Translations under genes and position numbers: made by a program
The notes under the pieces: generated by a model
The model's database searches: none
The model's input: the letters and a program-made list of their open reading frames with translations, nothing else
Told to the model about the DNA's origin: nothing
From: a virus
Strand: one strand, 5' to 3'
Virus record (IMG/VR): IMGVR_UViG_3300033146_000291
Span: 1 to 20,748 of that record
Length of the DNA: 20,748 nucleotides
Shown here: positions 5,760 to 13,343 of the stretch, one piece after another
Numbering within the stretch: position 1 is the stretch's first letter
Layout of the letters: every line of letters starts with the position of its first letter

Positions 5760-6430
5760 AAAAAGGAATAATATATAAAGTTACAGATATAGTAGACGAT
5801 AACGTTGTATATATTGGGTTGACCACACAAAGTTTAAAACAAAGGATCAACGGGCATAAGAAAGCTACTGTAAAGTATCATTTCGATAGTGCTATAACTA
5901 AGTACGGTATTGATAGATATAAGTTTGAAGAGATAGACAATGGATATAAGATAGTACTTGGTGCTATGGAGTCAATGTACATTGCTTTATACGATACTTA
6001 TAGAAATGGTATGAACATGACAGAAGGAGGAGATGGTATTTTTGTGCCATCAGGTGAAAGCCACCCAAAGTATGATAGTGGATTATATAATTTTTATCAT
6101 ACATCTGGAAAATATGAGTTGGAAATAACAAGGTATGAATTTAGTGAAAAGTATGGAATACAATTAAAGCTAGTACATGCAATTGTAAATGGTAAAAATA
6201 AAACAACAAAAGGTTGGGGTGTGAATAAGGATAATTTAAAATCAGTTCATACATTTTATCATAGAGATGGAAGAGTACTAGAAAATATAAGTAGGAAAGA
6301 CTTTAGAGCTATAACAGGTGAATCGGCAGATACTACTGGTAAATTAGTAGGTAAAAGGCTTAAATCACTGCACGACTGGACTATACATAAAGGTTACTTC
6401 AACAATTTGACAAAACAAATAAATAAATAA
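5756..6430 (+). CDS. GIY-YIG homing endonuclease after terL
   Basis: The GIY-YIG catalytic domain occupies about residues 1-95: GIIY (4-7), VYIGLT (18-23), Arg30 and His34, metal-binding Glu72 in AMESMYIALYDTY, and Asn87 in MNMTEGG. The C-terminal 110 residues hold two copies of a module with the pattern YH-x-x-G, then R-x-x-F, then a G-x-x-K-G-W-type end, which by analogy with IENR/NUMOD modules should bind DNA. It begins on the stop codon of terL (ATGA), so it relies on terL transcription and translation. It is homologous to the gene at 7726. Such free-standing nucleases cut phages that lack them and are copied in by repair. The target is probably in or near terL. Confidence 0.85.
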   Translation: MKKGIIYKVTDIVDDNVVYIGLTTQSLKQRINGHKKATVKYHFDSAITKYGIDRYKFEEIDNGYKIVLGAMESMYIALYDTYRNGMNMTEGGDGIFVPSGESHPKYDSGLYNFYHTSGKYELEITRYEFSEKYGIQLKLVHAIVNGKNKTTKGWGVNKDNLKSVHTFYHRDGRVLENISRKDFRAITGESADTTGKLVGKRLKSLHDWTIHKGYFNNLTKQINK

Positions 6431-6452
6431 AACAAACACAAACACAATATAT
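6431..6452 (+). promoter_or_regulatory. A/C-only translation leader of the portal gene
   Basis: The leader contains CAAACACAAACACAA (6433-6447) and has no G at all until the start codon, so there is no Shine-Dalgarno site. A close copy precedes the first major tail protein gene (12043-12058). Unstructured A-rich leaders of this kind are typical of strongly expressed Bacteroidota genes. Confidence 0.5.
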
Positions 6453-7748
6453 ATGGGATTTAACATATTTGACTTAGGCCACGTTATGATGCATGGTGTA
6501 AAGAACATGGGAAGAACTTCACTTAAATACGATGTATATGAGTCTAGTACACCTATTGTAATGCAAGATGGCATAGGTGATCCAGTAGAGCCTAATAATA
6601 TGCTTACAGTATTTACTGCTGCTAAGATACTATCAAGTTCTATATCGCAGCTAGATTTACAGATACTTAAAGAGAGTGAAGACTATCCTGAATTTAGACA
6701 CTATTACAATCTAAGGTTCAGAATGAATGATGTACAGAACAACCAAGTATTTTGGTCTACGCTGGAATATCATAGAAGCATATACGGAAATGCTTTCGTA
6801 GATTTAAGAAAAGGAAGAAATGAAATAATCCATCCATCAATAGTAACAGACTATGACTTTAAGGGAAATGGTAAAGGTGGTTTAAGGTTTAAGATAGAAT
6901 GGTCTTTAGCTGGTGATAACATACTAGACAAGAGACATACTAGACGATCAGATGAGTGGATAAACAATAAAGACCTACTACACTTCAAAGGTATATCAGT
7001 AGACGGTGTATTCGGGTTACCTCCTGTATCAGCAGCAATGCAAGCTATGCAGATAATGGATAAAGCATCTAATACTGTAATATCATTCTACAACAACAGG
7101 GCATTAAGTCCTATGGCTTTAGAAAGTACTATTAACACAGCAGCAGGAGCCAAAGCAACACTAGAAGGAGCGCAGAGGTTCAATACCAAATATACTGGTA
7201 CTTACAATGCTGGTAAAATAATGCAACTACCTCCCAACACCAAATTAAATCCTATTGCTATACAGTTTAAGGATGCGGAATTGGTTGCTACAATGAGATT
7301 CACGAAAGAGGAGATATACACCATGTATGGAATACCTACTTTCATGTACTCAAATACAGAAACAATCCAAACAGACATAGAACAGCAGACTTTAAGCTTT
7401 AAGACCTTTACATTATCACCTATAACAAGTGTATATGAAGAAGAGATTAAGTATAAGATGCTTAATAAGGAAGATTTAATGGAAGGTATCAATATACGTA
7501 TGAACATGGATGCGTTACTTGAGGCTGATATGGCTGCTAAAGCAACAGCATTCAGAAGTTTAACCACAGCTGGAATAATCACTCCTAATGAAGCCACTAA
7601 AGAGATGGGATTCAAGGAGAGTGAAAACCCTAACATGGATAAGCATTATTTGCAAGTGCAGAATGAAGCTATAGAATCATATACTCCTGGTTGGGGACGT
7701 ATAGATGGTACACAGAATAAAGTTGATGAAGAAGGGAATAATTTATAA
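6453..7748 (+). CDS. Portal protein, HK97 family
   Basis: The portal forms the twelve-subunit ring through which DNA enters and leaves the capsid. Features of the HK97 portal family appear in order: an N-terminal segment ending in the conserved YHRSIYGNAFVDL (106-118), DLLHFKG with VDGVFGLPPVSAA in the middle third, a stretch of long helices, EEIYTMYGIPTFMYS near residue 290 (the clip and stem region), and TTAGIITPNEATKEMG near the end. At 431 aa the length is normal. The C-terminal 23 bases are shared with the start of a GIY-YIG gene, so the last residues (about NKVDEEGNNL) may have been changed by that insertion. Confidence 0.92.
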   Translation: MGFNIFDLGHVMMHGVKNMGRTSLKYDVYESSTPIVMQDGIGDPVEPNNMLTVFTAAKILSSSISQLDLQILKESEDYPEFRHYYNLRFRMNDVQNNQVFWSTLEYHRSIYGNAFVDLRKGRNEIIHPSIVTDYDFKGNGKGGLRFKIEWSLAGDNILDKRHTRRSDEWINNKDLLHFKGISVDGVFGLPPVSAAMQAMQIMDKASNTVISFYNNRALSPMALESTINTAAGAKATLEGAQRFNTKYTGTYNAGKIMQLPPNTKLNPIAIQFKDAELVATMRFTKEEIYTMYGIPTFMYSNTETIQTDIEQQTLSFKTFTLSPITSVYEEEIKYKMLNKEDLMEGINIRMNMDALLEADMAAKATAFRSLTTAGIITPNEATKEMGFKESENPNMDKHYLQVQNEAIESYTPGWGRIDGTQNKVDEEGNNL

Positions 7749-8370
7749 AGCCACATGCTTACTCAATGGCAAAAGATACTTTGGTAAGACTATAACAGGT
7801 TTAAGCAAACGCAAAAATAACCATTATGCTTCTTCATTTAATGCAAAAGATAAATCTTATAATGACCATTTTCACCGTGCAATAAGAAAACATGGAAAAG
7901 ATAATTTTACTTGGGAGATAGTAGAAGCAGATGTACCAGAAGATGAATTAAATGACCTTGAAATACAATATATAGCTGCTGCTAACACTTATAAAAGCAA
8001 TGAATATAATTCAACTGCTGGTGGAGAAGGAGGTAGTGAAATAAGGCCTTCAAGTTATGAAGTATTTACTATATATCATGAGGATGGTAGTGTAGCTACT
8101 GGAACTAGAGAACAATTAGAGTCTAGATATGGACTGCTAAGACACAGTTTAAACCATATTATTAATGGTAGTAGATACACATTAAAGGGATGGGCAGCAG
8201 ATAAGTCAAGATTCCATAAAAGGTATTCATTTGAACATGAGGATGGAAGAAGGATACTAGATGTTAGACCTGTTCAATTTGTAACAATACTAGGATATAG
8301 TAAAAATGCAGCCAATAAATTGGTGTCTGGTAAAAGAAAGACTTATAAAGGATGGAAGTTAATAAAATAA
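7726..8370 (+). CDS. GIY-YIG homing endonuclease after the portal gene
   Basis: The catalytic domain is visible: GIIY (4-7), RYFGKT (17-22, YIG replaced by YFG), Arg29, His33, Glu79 in DLEIQYIAAANTY, and N in YNSTAGGEGG. Two C-terminal modules follow (about 120-165 and 170-214), each with an H-E-D-G start and a KGW end. They resemble the modules in the gene at 5756, and both proteins begin MKKGIIYK. I chose the ATG at 7726 rather than an upstream one at 7705 because this gives the same N-terminus as the homologue. The gene overlaps the portal end by 23 bases and ends 11 bases before the protease start. Confidence 0.83.
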   Translation: MKKGIIYKATCLLNGKRYFGKTITGLSKRKNNHYASSFNAKDKSYNDHFHRAIRKHGKDNFTWEIVEADVPEDELNDLEIQYIAAANTYKSNEYNSTAGGEGGSEIRPSSYEVFTIYHEDGSVATGTREQLESRYGLLRHSLNHIINGSRYTLKGWAADKSRFHKRYSFEHEDGRRILDVRPVQFVTILGYSKNAANKLVSGKRKTYKGWKLIK

Positions 8371-8381
8371 ATACAACATAT

Positions 8382-9002
8382 ATGACAAGAGAATACAGAA
8401 TATCGCCAGACACAGTATCAGTTAGAGCTGGTGAAGGTGGTGAAAAGATAATTTATGGCTATGCTGCTAAGTACAATGTTAGGAGTAAATTAATAGCAGA
8501 AGATAAAAAGATATTTTATGAAGTGTTACTTCCTGGTTCATTAGAGGAAGGCTTACGTAATTCTAAAGATACAGTAATGGTTTTAGACCATACTAAAGAG
8601 TTACTATTAGCTAGAACTAAGAGCGGAACTTTACAACTCAGAGCGGATGAAATAGGCCTTTACTATGAGTTTGTGGTACCAGATACCCAGAGAGGTAGAG
8701 ATACTTTAGAAATGGTTAGTAGAGGAGATATATCTGAGAATTCATTTAAGTTTTACTTACGTAAGGATGATTTTACGTGGAGTAGAGCAGAGGATGGAGT
8801 ATTACTACGTTCTGTAAGAGGAATGAGTAGGATAGCTGATGTATCATTGCTACAAACAGAGGCAGCTTACCCAGAAACAGAGGTTGGCGTGTCTTTAAGA
8901 GAATACGAAGAAATAGAACAAGAACTAATTAAGGCTGAATCACTTAGAGAGGCTCAGCTTGATGAGTATTTTACTAATTTGAAAACAAGTTTTTATGACT
9001 AA
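8382..9002 (+). CDS. Prohead protease, HK97 U35 family
   Basis: This serine protease matures the prohead by removing the delta domain from the major capsid protein. The family pattern is clear: GYAAKYN near the N-terminus (26-32), VLDHTKELLLARTKSGTL (68-84) with catalytic His70, and GDISENSFKF (115-124) with catalytic Ser121. VSLLQTEAAYPETEV (154-168) corresponds to the conserved V-S-x-x-x-x-PAYP-x-T strand. At 206 aa the length is normal. I chose the ATG at 8382, preceded by an AT/AC leader, over an in-frame ATG at 8352 that lies inside the upstream nuclease gene. The end overlaps the capsid gene by eight bases. Confidence 0.92.
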   Translation: MTREYRISPDTVSVRAGEGGEKIIYGYAAKYNVRSKLIAEDKKIFYEVLLPGSLEEGLRNSKDTVMVLDHTKELLLARTKSGTLQLRADEIGLYYEFVVPDTQRGRDTLEMVSRGDISENSFKFYLRKDDFTWSRAEDGVLLRSVRGMSRIADVSLLQTEAAYPETEVGVSLREYEEIEQELIKAESLREAQLDEYFTNLKTSFYD

Positions 9003-10221
9003 ACAAGAATTGCAAGAAGTGATTAGGTCTAAAGAAACTGAGTTTGAAGGAGTTATCTCAGCAGCTAAAGAAGCTAAGAGAGAACTTACAGAAGACGAGG
9101 TAACTTTGATTGATACATTGAAGGCAGAGAGAGCTGATGTAAGCTCTCAAATCGAGTCTCTTGACGCTGAGGAAGCTAAAAGAGCATTAGAATCTAAGGA
9201 AGCTGAAAAAGAAGCATTACGTGCTGAATTGAAGGAAGAACTAGAAGCTGAAATTAAAAGACAGAAAGAAGAAAAAGAAGAGGCTACAAAACGTGACCTT
9301 GAAAATTTAAACAACAAACAAAAAAACATGAAAGAGAATAAATTATTTGAAGCTTTTAGATCTAACTTTGAGAATGGTGACAGAGGCGCAATAGTTGCAC
9401 AAAGAGATGCACTTGATGGGGATACAAGCGTAATGGGAAATGTAATACCTAATTACATAGCTGACTTAGACATTCTAGGTTACGAACCTATCTGGAAACA
9501 AATGGGAACTGATGTATTATCGGGAGCTAAAGGAACATTCACATTACCTTTCGAGGATCCAATCATAGGAGAATTAGCATTAGAGCTTGTTCCTCAGTCT
9601 GGTGACATCGTTACCCCTGATGGAATCCTTATTAAGCCTAAGAGATTTACAGTAAGAAAGACATTCACAGTTGAGACATTAAGTTCAGCTACTGATAACT
9701 TCTTACAGTCAGTTTTAGGTGACATGGTAAAAGGTTGTGATAGAGCTATCACTAAAGAAGTATATGCTAAAGCATTAGCAGTTGCTAGTGTAATAGCTGG
9801 TTCTGACATAACTAAAACTGGATTCGATGCTTTAATGGCAGGTGCAGAAGTTGAATTAGACGGTGCTTTCTTAGCAAACAGAAAGACTTTCTTCGAGGCT
9901 AAAGCTTTACCTATTGACGCTGGATCAGGAAGATTCTTAGTTGAGAGAGCTGGTAACGTAAACATCGGACAAGGTGTTGTATATGATGGTACTCCATTCT
10001 GGTATTCTAATCTTTTCGAGGATGGTGTAGACCAGAAGTACGTTGTATATGGTGACACTTCTAAGATATTCGTAGCTGACTACGGTATGGTAGAAATCAT
10101 AGTTGATAAGTATACTATGGCTGATACAGGTCAAGTTGTTATCACTGTGAACAAATTAGCAGACGTAGCGGTTAAGAACCCTATCGCTTTTGCTAAGACT
10201 GCTGACTTAGATCCTGCATAG
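8995..10221 (+). CDS. Major capsid protein, HK97 fold, with N-terminal delta domain
   Basis: Residues 1-110 form a very charged coiled coil (runs of E, K and A), the delta domain that acts as internal scaffold and is removed by the prohead protease. The HK97-fold core follows from about residue 115. It includes the N-arm (LFEAFRSNFENGD), the strand-rich E-loop region (TFTLPFEDPIIGELALELVPQSG, about 183-205), and the spine and A-domain segments (PIDAGSGRFLVERAGNVNIGQG, about 303-324). The window shows no separate scaffold gene, which fits this fusion. An internal ATG at 9328 (Met112) sits exactly at the domain border behind an A/C-rich stretch. A terminator-like hairpin follows the gene. Confidence 0.93.
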   Translation: MTKQELQEVIRSKETEFEGVISAAKEAKRELTEDEVTLIDTLKAERADVSSQIESLDAEEAKRALESKEAEKEALRAELKEELEAEIKRQKEEKEEATKRDLENLNNKQKNMKENKLFEAFRSNFENGDRGAIVAQRDALDGDTSVMGNVIPNYIADLDILGYEPIWKQMGTDVLSGAKGTFTLPFEDPIIGELALELVPQSGDIVTPDGILIKPKRFTVRKTFTVETLSSATDNFLQSVLGDMVKGCDRAITKEVYAKALAVASVIAGSDITKTGFDALMAGAEVELDGAFLANRKTFFEAKALPIDAGSGRFLVERAGNVNIGQGVVYDGTPFWYSNLFEDGVDQKYVVYGDTSKIFVADYGMVEIIVDKYTMADTGQVVITVNKLADVAVKNPIAFAKTADLDPA

Positions 10222-10237
10222 TAGACAACAATATTAT

Positions 10238-10265
10238 AGGGGATGAAACACTCCCCTTAATTTAA
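10238..10265 (+). terminator. Terminator-like hairpin after the major capsid gene
   Basis: AGGGGA (10238-10243) pairs with TCCCCT (10252-10257) around an eight-base loop, followed by TAATTTAA rather than a clean T run. It lies in the 56-base gap after the capsid gene. A partial terminator here would raise capsid mRNA over the connector genes, or the hairpin may protect the mRNA 3' end. Confidence 0.55.
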
Positions 10266-10277
10266 CCTGTTCATAAC

Positions 10278-10832
10278 ATGAGAAGATATGTAAACAAAGT
10301 TATAAAAGAAAAAGAAGGCTCGGTAGTTACTTTACAACAAGCTAAACAACAACTTAATGTTGAGGAAGACTTTGTAGATGATAATGAGCATATCTTATTT
10401 CTAATTGAAAGTGCAACAGGTGCAGCTGAAGACTATACAGGTACCGATATATCTCTTACTTTAAATACTTTAGAGTATATAGATTATAGAGGTGACGCAT
10501 TATTAATAACAGAGCATCCGTTTAGATCGGTTGTATCAATCATAGCTGTTAAGGAAGGTATTGAAATACCTGTGACAGAGTATGAGGTACAGACTAGATA
10601 TACTGAGTTTTTAATTAGATTCACGGAAACGGTTGATGCTGATAAATTAATAGTTAGGTTTGAAACTGGATATGATATAGATGAGGCTCCTTATCAGGTT
10701 GTTAATGCTATCTTAGTTAAGATAACAGACCTGTATGATATGGAGAGAACATCTTATACATCTGGAATAAACTTTAGAGATAATAAGACATTTGAACGTT
10801 TGCTTAGTGGTAATGTTGTAAGTCGCTGGTAG
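10278..10832 (+). CDS. Head-tail connector, gp6-like adaptor
   Basis: It has the pattern of the HK97 gp6/phage connector family, whose ring attaches below the portal. The N-terminal helices include TLQQAKQQLNVEEDFVDDNEHILFL (about 18-42) and the following helix SATGAAEDYTG. A strand-rich middle (LEYIDYRGDALLITEHPFRSV) and a C-terminal helical part (APYQVVNAILVKITDLYDMERTS) complete it. At 184 aa it is slightly longer than HK97 gp6. The stop is one base from the next start, so this and the following three genes form a tight connector block. Confidence 0.82.
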   Translation: MRRYVNKVIKEKEGSVVTLQQAKQQLNVEEDFVDDNEHILFLIESATGAAEDYTGTDISLTLNTLEYIDYRGDALLITEHPFRSVVSIIAVKEGIEIPVTEYEVQTRYTEFLIRFTETVDADKLIVRFETGYDIDEAPYQVVNAILVKITDLYDMERTSYTSGINFRDNKTFERLLSGNVVSRW

Positions 10833-10833
10833 T

Positions 10834-11154
10834 ATGGAAAGATCAGGAGCATTAAATAGACGAATAGCAGTATGGCGTAAGACCGCTGTTAAGAATGAGT
10901 TTGGTGAGTACGATGAGAATTGGTCTGAACTAAGACTTGTTAGAGCGTATGTTCTTAATCATATTGGTAACAAGGGTGTTGATAATGATGAAGTATTCAA
11001 CGTAGTTAGGCTACGGATTAATGTACGTAATCAAACAGACATCAATGAAATGGATAGAGTCTTTGTATTTGGTAAGTTTTATCAGATAGATTTTATTCGA
11101 CCAGACGATACTAACAGATGGTTACAATTACGCTGCACAAAGATAAACGAATAA
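10834..11154 (+). CDS. Head closure (head-tail joining) protein
   Basis: At 106 aa it matches the small beta-barrel head-tail joining family (SPP1 gp16-like). The N-terminal LNRRIAVWRKTAVKNEFGEYDENW (7-30) is the typical opening, where R-I-x-x-x-R is followed by N-E-F-G-E. The middle VVRLRINVRNQTDINEMDRVFVFGKFYQIDFI and the end RWLQLRCTKINE match the family's strand order. It caps the connector and holds DNA in before tail attachment. It sits between the adaptor and gp10-like genes, as usual. Confidence 0.8.
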   Translation: MERSGALNRRIAVWRKTAVKNEFGEYDENWSELRLVRAYVLNHIGNKGVDNDEVFNVVRLRINVRNQTDINEMDRVFVFGKFYQIDFIRPDDTNRWLQLRCTKINE

Positions 11155-11169
11155 ACGCATAGATAGATC

Positions 11170-11658
11170 ATGGCTAATAACGTATATATTGAGTTACTGA
11201 ACAAAAGGGAAGTAAAACGTATTTTTAGAGCATTACAGCTTACTAATGAGCGCGATAAGCGAAAGCTTAAAGCCCTTGTTAAAGCACCTATTAAAAGGAT
11301 GGAAAAAGACTCTAAAGTCAACCTTACTAAACAGAAGTCAGTGATATCAGGAAACCTACTTAATAGCTTTAGAACAACTGCTACATCAGGTAAGGATACA
11401 TATTATGCTAAGTACGAGAGTAGTAGCAAGTATGCGTATTCAATAGACCAGGGTACTAAAGATAGGTATACGTCAGGAGGTAAATGGACTGGTGCCGTAG
11501 GTAAAGCAACAACAGACTATAAGGGTAGGAACTACTCATTTAGACTAGGCTTTGCTGAAAGAGCCATAAAGAAGACATTACCTACTATAAAACCATACCT
11601 TAATAAGGGTATAGAGCGTGTAGTAGCATCTATAATAAGAAGGAACTCAAGCACATGA
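11170..11658 (+). CDS. HK97 gp10-like tail/neck protein
   Basis: Length (162 aa), position and composition agree with the HK97 gp10 family, which acts at the head-tail interface or tail terminator complex. The N-terminal half is helical and basic. The middle, GNLLNSFRTTATSGKDTYYAKYESSSKYAYSIDQGT (about 62-96), has the family's characteristic pattern: L-x-x-S-[IF] followed by Y-A-x-x-x-E-G-T-like, here with DQGT. It overlaps the next gene by four bases (ATGA). The exact role is inferred from family and context. Confidence 0.72.
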   Translation: MANNVYIELLNKREVKRIFRALQLTNERDKRKLKALVKAPIKRMEKDSKVNLTKQKSVISGNLLNSFRTTATSGKDTYYAKYESSSKYAYSIDQGTKDRYTSGGKWTGAVGKATTDYKGRNYSFRLGFAERAIKKTLPTIKPYLNKGIERVVASIIRRNSST

Positions 11659-12044
11659 TTAAAATTTTAAAAGCTGTATACAGCATATTATACAATGATA
11701 CAGATGTATCAGACATAGTGGATAATAAGATATTTCCAAACATAGTACCTGATAAAGATGCTATCGCAGAGAATATTGACTATCCACTAATAGTAACAAG
11801 AAGGGCAGAGTTGACTACTGAATACTCTAAAGATTGCGGAACTGACCAAGCGTTAGTTGAAGTGATGTGTTATTCGGTATCATACACAGAAGTGGTAGAC
11901 CTAGCAGACAAAGTAAGAAAGTCGCTAGAGTACTTTACTGGAACTGTTGATGATATACTTATATCAAGAGTAAGATTATCAGGAATTAGCGAAGACTTCA
12001 CTGACGGTATATATTACCAACAGTTGCTATTTGACATAAAATAA
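11655..12044 (+). CDS. Tail completion / tail terminator protein, gp17-like (DUF3168)
   Basis: This 129-aa protein begins IKILKAVYSILYNDTDVSDIVDNKIFPNIVPD, the opening of the DUF3168/gp17-like family, in which a helix, then I-x-x-x-K-I-[FY]-P, precedes a proline-rich turn. Strands follow, then a helix (VVDLADKVRKSLEYF) and paired C-terminal strands. Family members cap the tail tube or join the tail to the head. It is the fourth of the four connector genes and is followed directly by the major tail proteins. Confidence 0.78.
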   Translation: MIKILKAVYSILYNDTDVSDIVDNKIFPNIVPDKDAIAENIDYPLIVTRRAELTTEYSKDCGTDQALVEVMCYSVSYTEVVDLADKVRKSLEYFTGTVDDILISRVRLSGISEDFTDGIYYQQLLFDIK

Positions 12045-12058
12045 AACACAAACACACA
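12043..12058 (+). promoter_or_regulatory. A/C-only leader of the first major tail protein gene
   Basis: AAAACACAAACACACA lies 14 bases before the start codon and contains no G. It closely resembles the portal leader at 6433-6447. It probably keeps the start region unstructured for initiation without Shine-Dalgarno pairing. Confidence 0.45.
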
Positions 12059-12072
12059 TATAAAACACATAG

Positions 12073-12786
12073 ATGGCTTTTACAGATAAGGTAATAGATG
12101 GTGGCGATATACTTTTAAGCGTTAATGGCTTAATTGTAGCTTGTGCTACTTCTCACTCAATAGAGCTTACTAATGCGGTTAGAGAGATCAGCTGTAAAGG
12201 TAGTGGTGATTTCACCTCTGCTGAGTATGGTAGATTTAGCTGGACTGCATCAACGGATGCTCTAATGAACTTAGGAAAGGACAGTGCTATGTATGTATCT
12301 TATACCAACCTAATGGAATTAATGTCTGAAAAGGTATTAATTAATATAGACTCGTTCTATATGGAAGGTACAGATTCAATAAGTATCAAAGGACAATGTA
12401 TAATTACATCAATCAACCAGACTGCTGGTGATAGTGAGAATGCTTCATACTCTGTTTCATTACAGGGAAGAGGTGGAATACAATTTCAGGAAGGGTTTAA
12501 ACTTAATACACCTGTATTAGACCCTCCAACAATGACTAGCTCAACAGCAAATTTAGATTGGACAGATGTTAATGACATACCTAATGAATTCGGAATAAAC
12601 TTAGAATACAGTATTGATGGAGTAGATTGGATACTTGCTAAAATACTAAGCACAGATTCAATAGCGGGTGACGTTACTGGATTACAGCCTAGTACTAAAT
12701 ACCTTTTCAGAGTTAAGGCATTAGGTGATACAAACATAGTGGACTCAAACTACAGTAATGTGGTTTCTGGAACTACCCTAGCATAA
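12073..12786 (+). CDS. Major tail protein with C-terminal Fn3/Ig-like domain
   Basis: Residues 1-139 form the tail-tube domain of the major tail protein family (MAFTDKVIDGGDILLSV, then VREISCKGSGDFTS). This copy carries an extra C-terminal domain (about 145-237) that looks like fibronectin type III: LDWTDV on the B strand, EYSIDGVDW, and TGLQPSTKYLFRVKAL as the conserved tyrosine-containing F strand, ending in NVVSGTTLA. Such domains decorate the outside of siphovirus tails and may contact cell-surface sugars. The next gene repeats the tube domain without the Fn3 part. Together they would give a mixed or alternative tube, like SPP1 gp17.1 and gp17.1*, but by gene duplication instead of frameshifting. 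Confidence 0.85.
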   Translation: MAFTDKVIDGGDILLSVNGLIVACATSHSIELTNAVREISCKGSGDFTSAEYGRFSWTASTDALMNLGKDSAMYVSYTNLMELMSEKVLINIDSFYMEGTDSISIKGQCIITSINQTAGDSENASYSVSLQGRGGIQFQEGFKLNTPVLDPPTMTSSTANLDWTDVNDIPNEFGINLEYSIDGVDWILAKILSTDSIAGDVTGLQPSTKYLFRVKALGDTNIVDSNYSNVVSGTTLA

Positions 12787-12842
12787 GTAGTTAATTAATA
12801 AGACAAAGAAAATAAATAAAGTAATAACAAAAACATAACAAT

Positions 12843-13286
12843 ATGGCTTTTTTAGATAAGGTAATTGATGGTGGTGATATTATACTAAGCGTAGAGGGTA
12901 AAATTCTTGCTTGTGCAACATCGCATTCAATTGAATTAACAAACGCTGTTAGGGAAATATCTTGTAAAGGTTCTGGTGATTTCACTAGTGCTGAATATGG
13001 AAGATTCTCATGGACAGCGTCTACTGATGCGCTAATGAACTTAGGTAAAGATCAAGCAACATATTTATCTTACACAGCATTAATGAACTTAATGTTAGCT
13101 AAGACAATAGTAACAGTAGAATCAAAATACGATCAAGACGGTGACGCAGCTAACACTTATACTGTAAGTGGTGAGGCTATCATAACTTCTATCAATCAAA
13201 CAGCAGGAGATAGTGAAAACGCTAGCTACTCTGTAAGTTTACAAGGTAGAGGAGAATTGGTTAGTACAGAGGTAACAACTCCGTAA
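12843..13286 (+). CDS. Major tail protein, second copy without Fn3 domain
   Basis: This 147-aa tube protein aligns with residues 1-139 of the preceding gene. Residues 23-70 are identical in both, and a further 25-residue stretch beginning IITSINQTAG is identical near the end. The middle (about 72-108) differs. The protein identity is not mirrored in the DNA: most codons in the identical stretches are synonymous alternatives, including serine switches between AGY and TCN. It ends after a short tail (LVSTEVTTP) just before a strong terminator, as expected for an abundantly made structural protein. Which copy forms the bulk of the tube cannot be told from sequence. Confidence 0.85.
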   Translation: MAFLDKVIDGGDIILSVEGKILACATSHSIELTNAVREISCKGSGDFTSAEYGRFSWTASTDALMNLGKDQATYLSYTALMNLMLAKTIVTVESKYDQDGDAANTYTVSGEAIITSINQTAGDSENASYSVSLQGRGELVSTEVTTP

Positions 13287-13310
13287 GTAGATAACAGATA
13301 AATGATTACA

Positions 13311-13338
13311 GATGGGGCCGATAACAAGGCCCTGTTTT
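13311..13338 (+). terminator. Intrinsic terminator after the major tail protein genes
   Basis: GGGCC (13315-13319) pairs with GGCCC (13328-13332) around an eight-base loop. Weaker pairs extend the stem outward (G-U, U-G, A-U), and TTTT follows at 13335-13338. It lies within an open frame that could be read from 13302, which is one reason to place the chaperone start at 13374. Confidence 0.72.
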
Positions 13339-13343
13339 GTATC

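Noticed and set aside
5256-5760. Group I intron or intein in terL linked to the GIY-YIG gene
   Set aside because: The two TerL parts are adjacent with no intervening sequence, and the nuclease follows terL rather than interrupting it.
7705-7725. Earlier start for the second GIY-YIG gene
   Set aside because: The ATG at 7726 gives the same MKKGIIYK start as the homologue at 5756.
8352-8381. Earlier start for the prohead protease
   Set aside because: It lies inside the upstream GIY-YIG gene, while the ATG at 8382 has the typical A/C/T leader.
11675-11690. Second palindrome like the one at 207 (GCTGTATACAGC)
   Set aside because: It lies inside a coding region, shares only the short CTGTATACAG core and has no promoter nearby.
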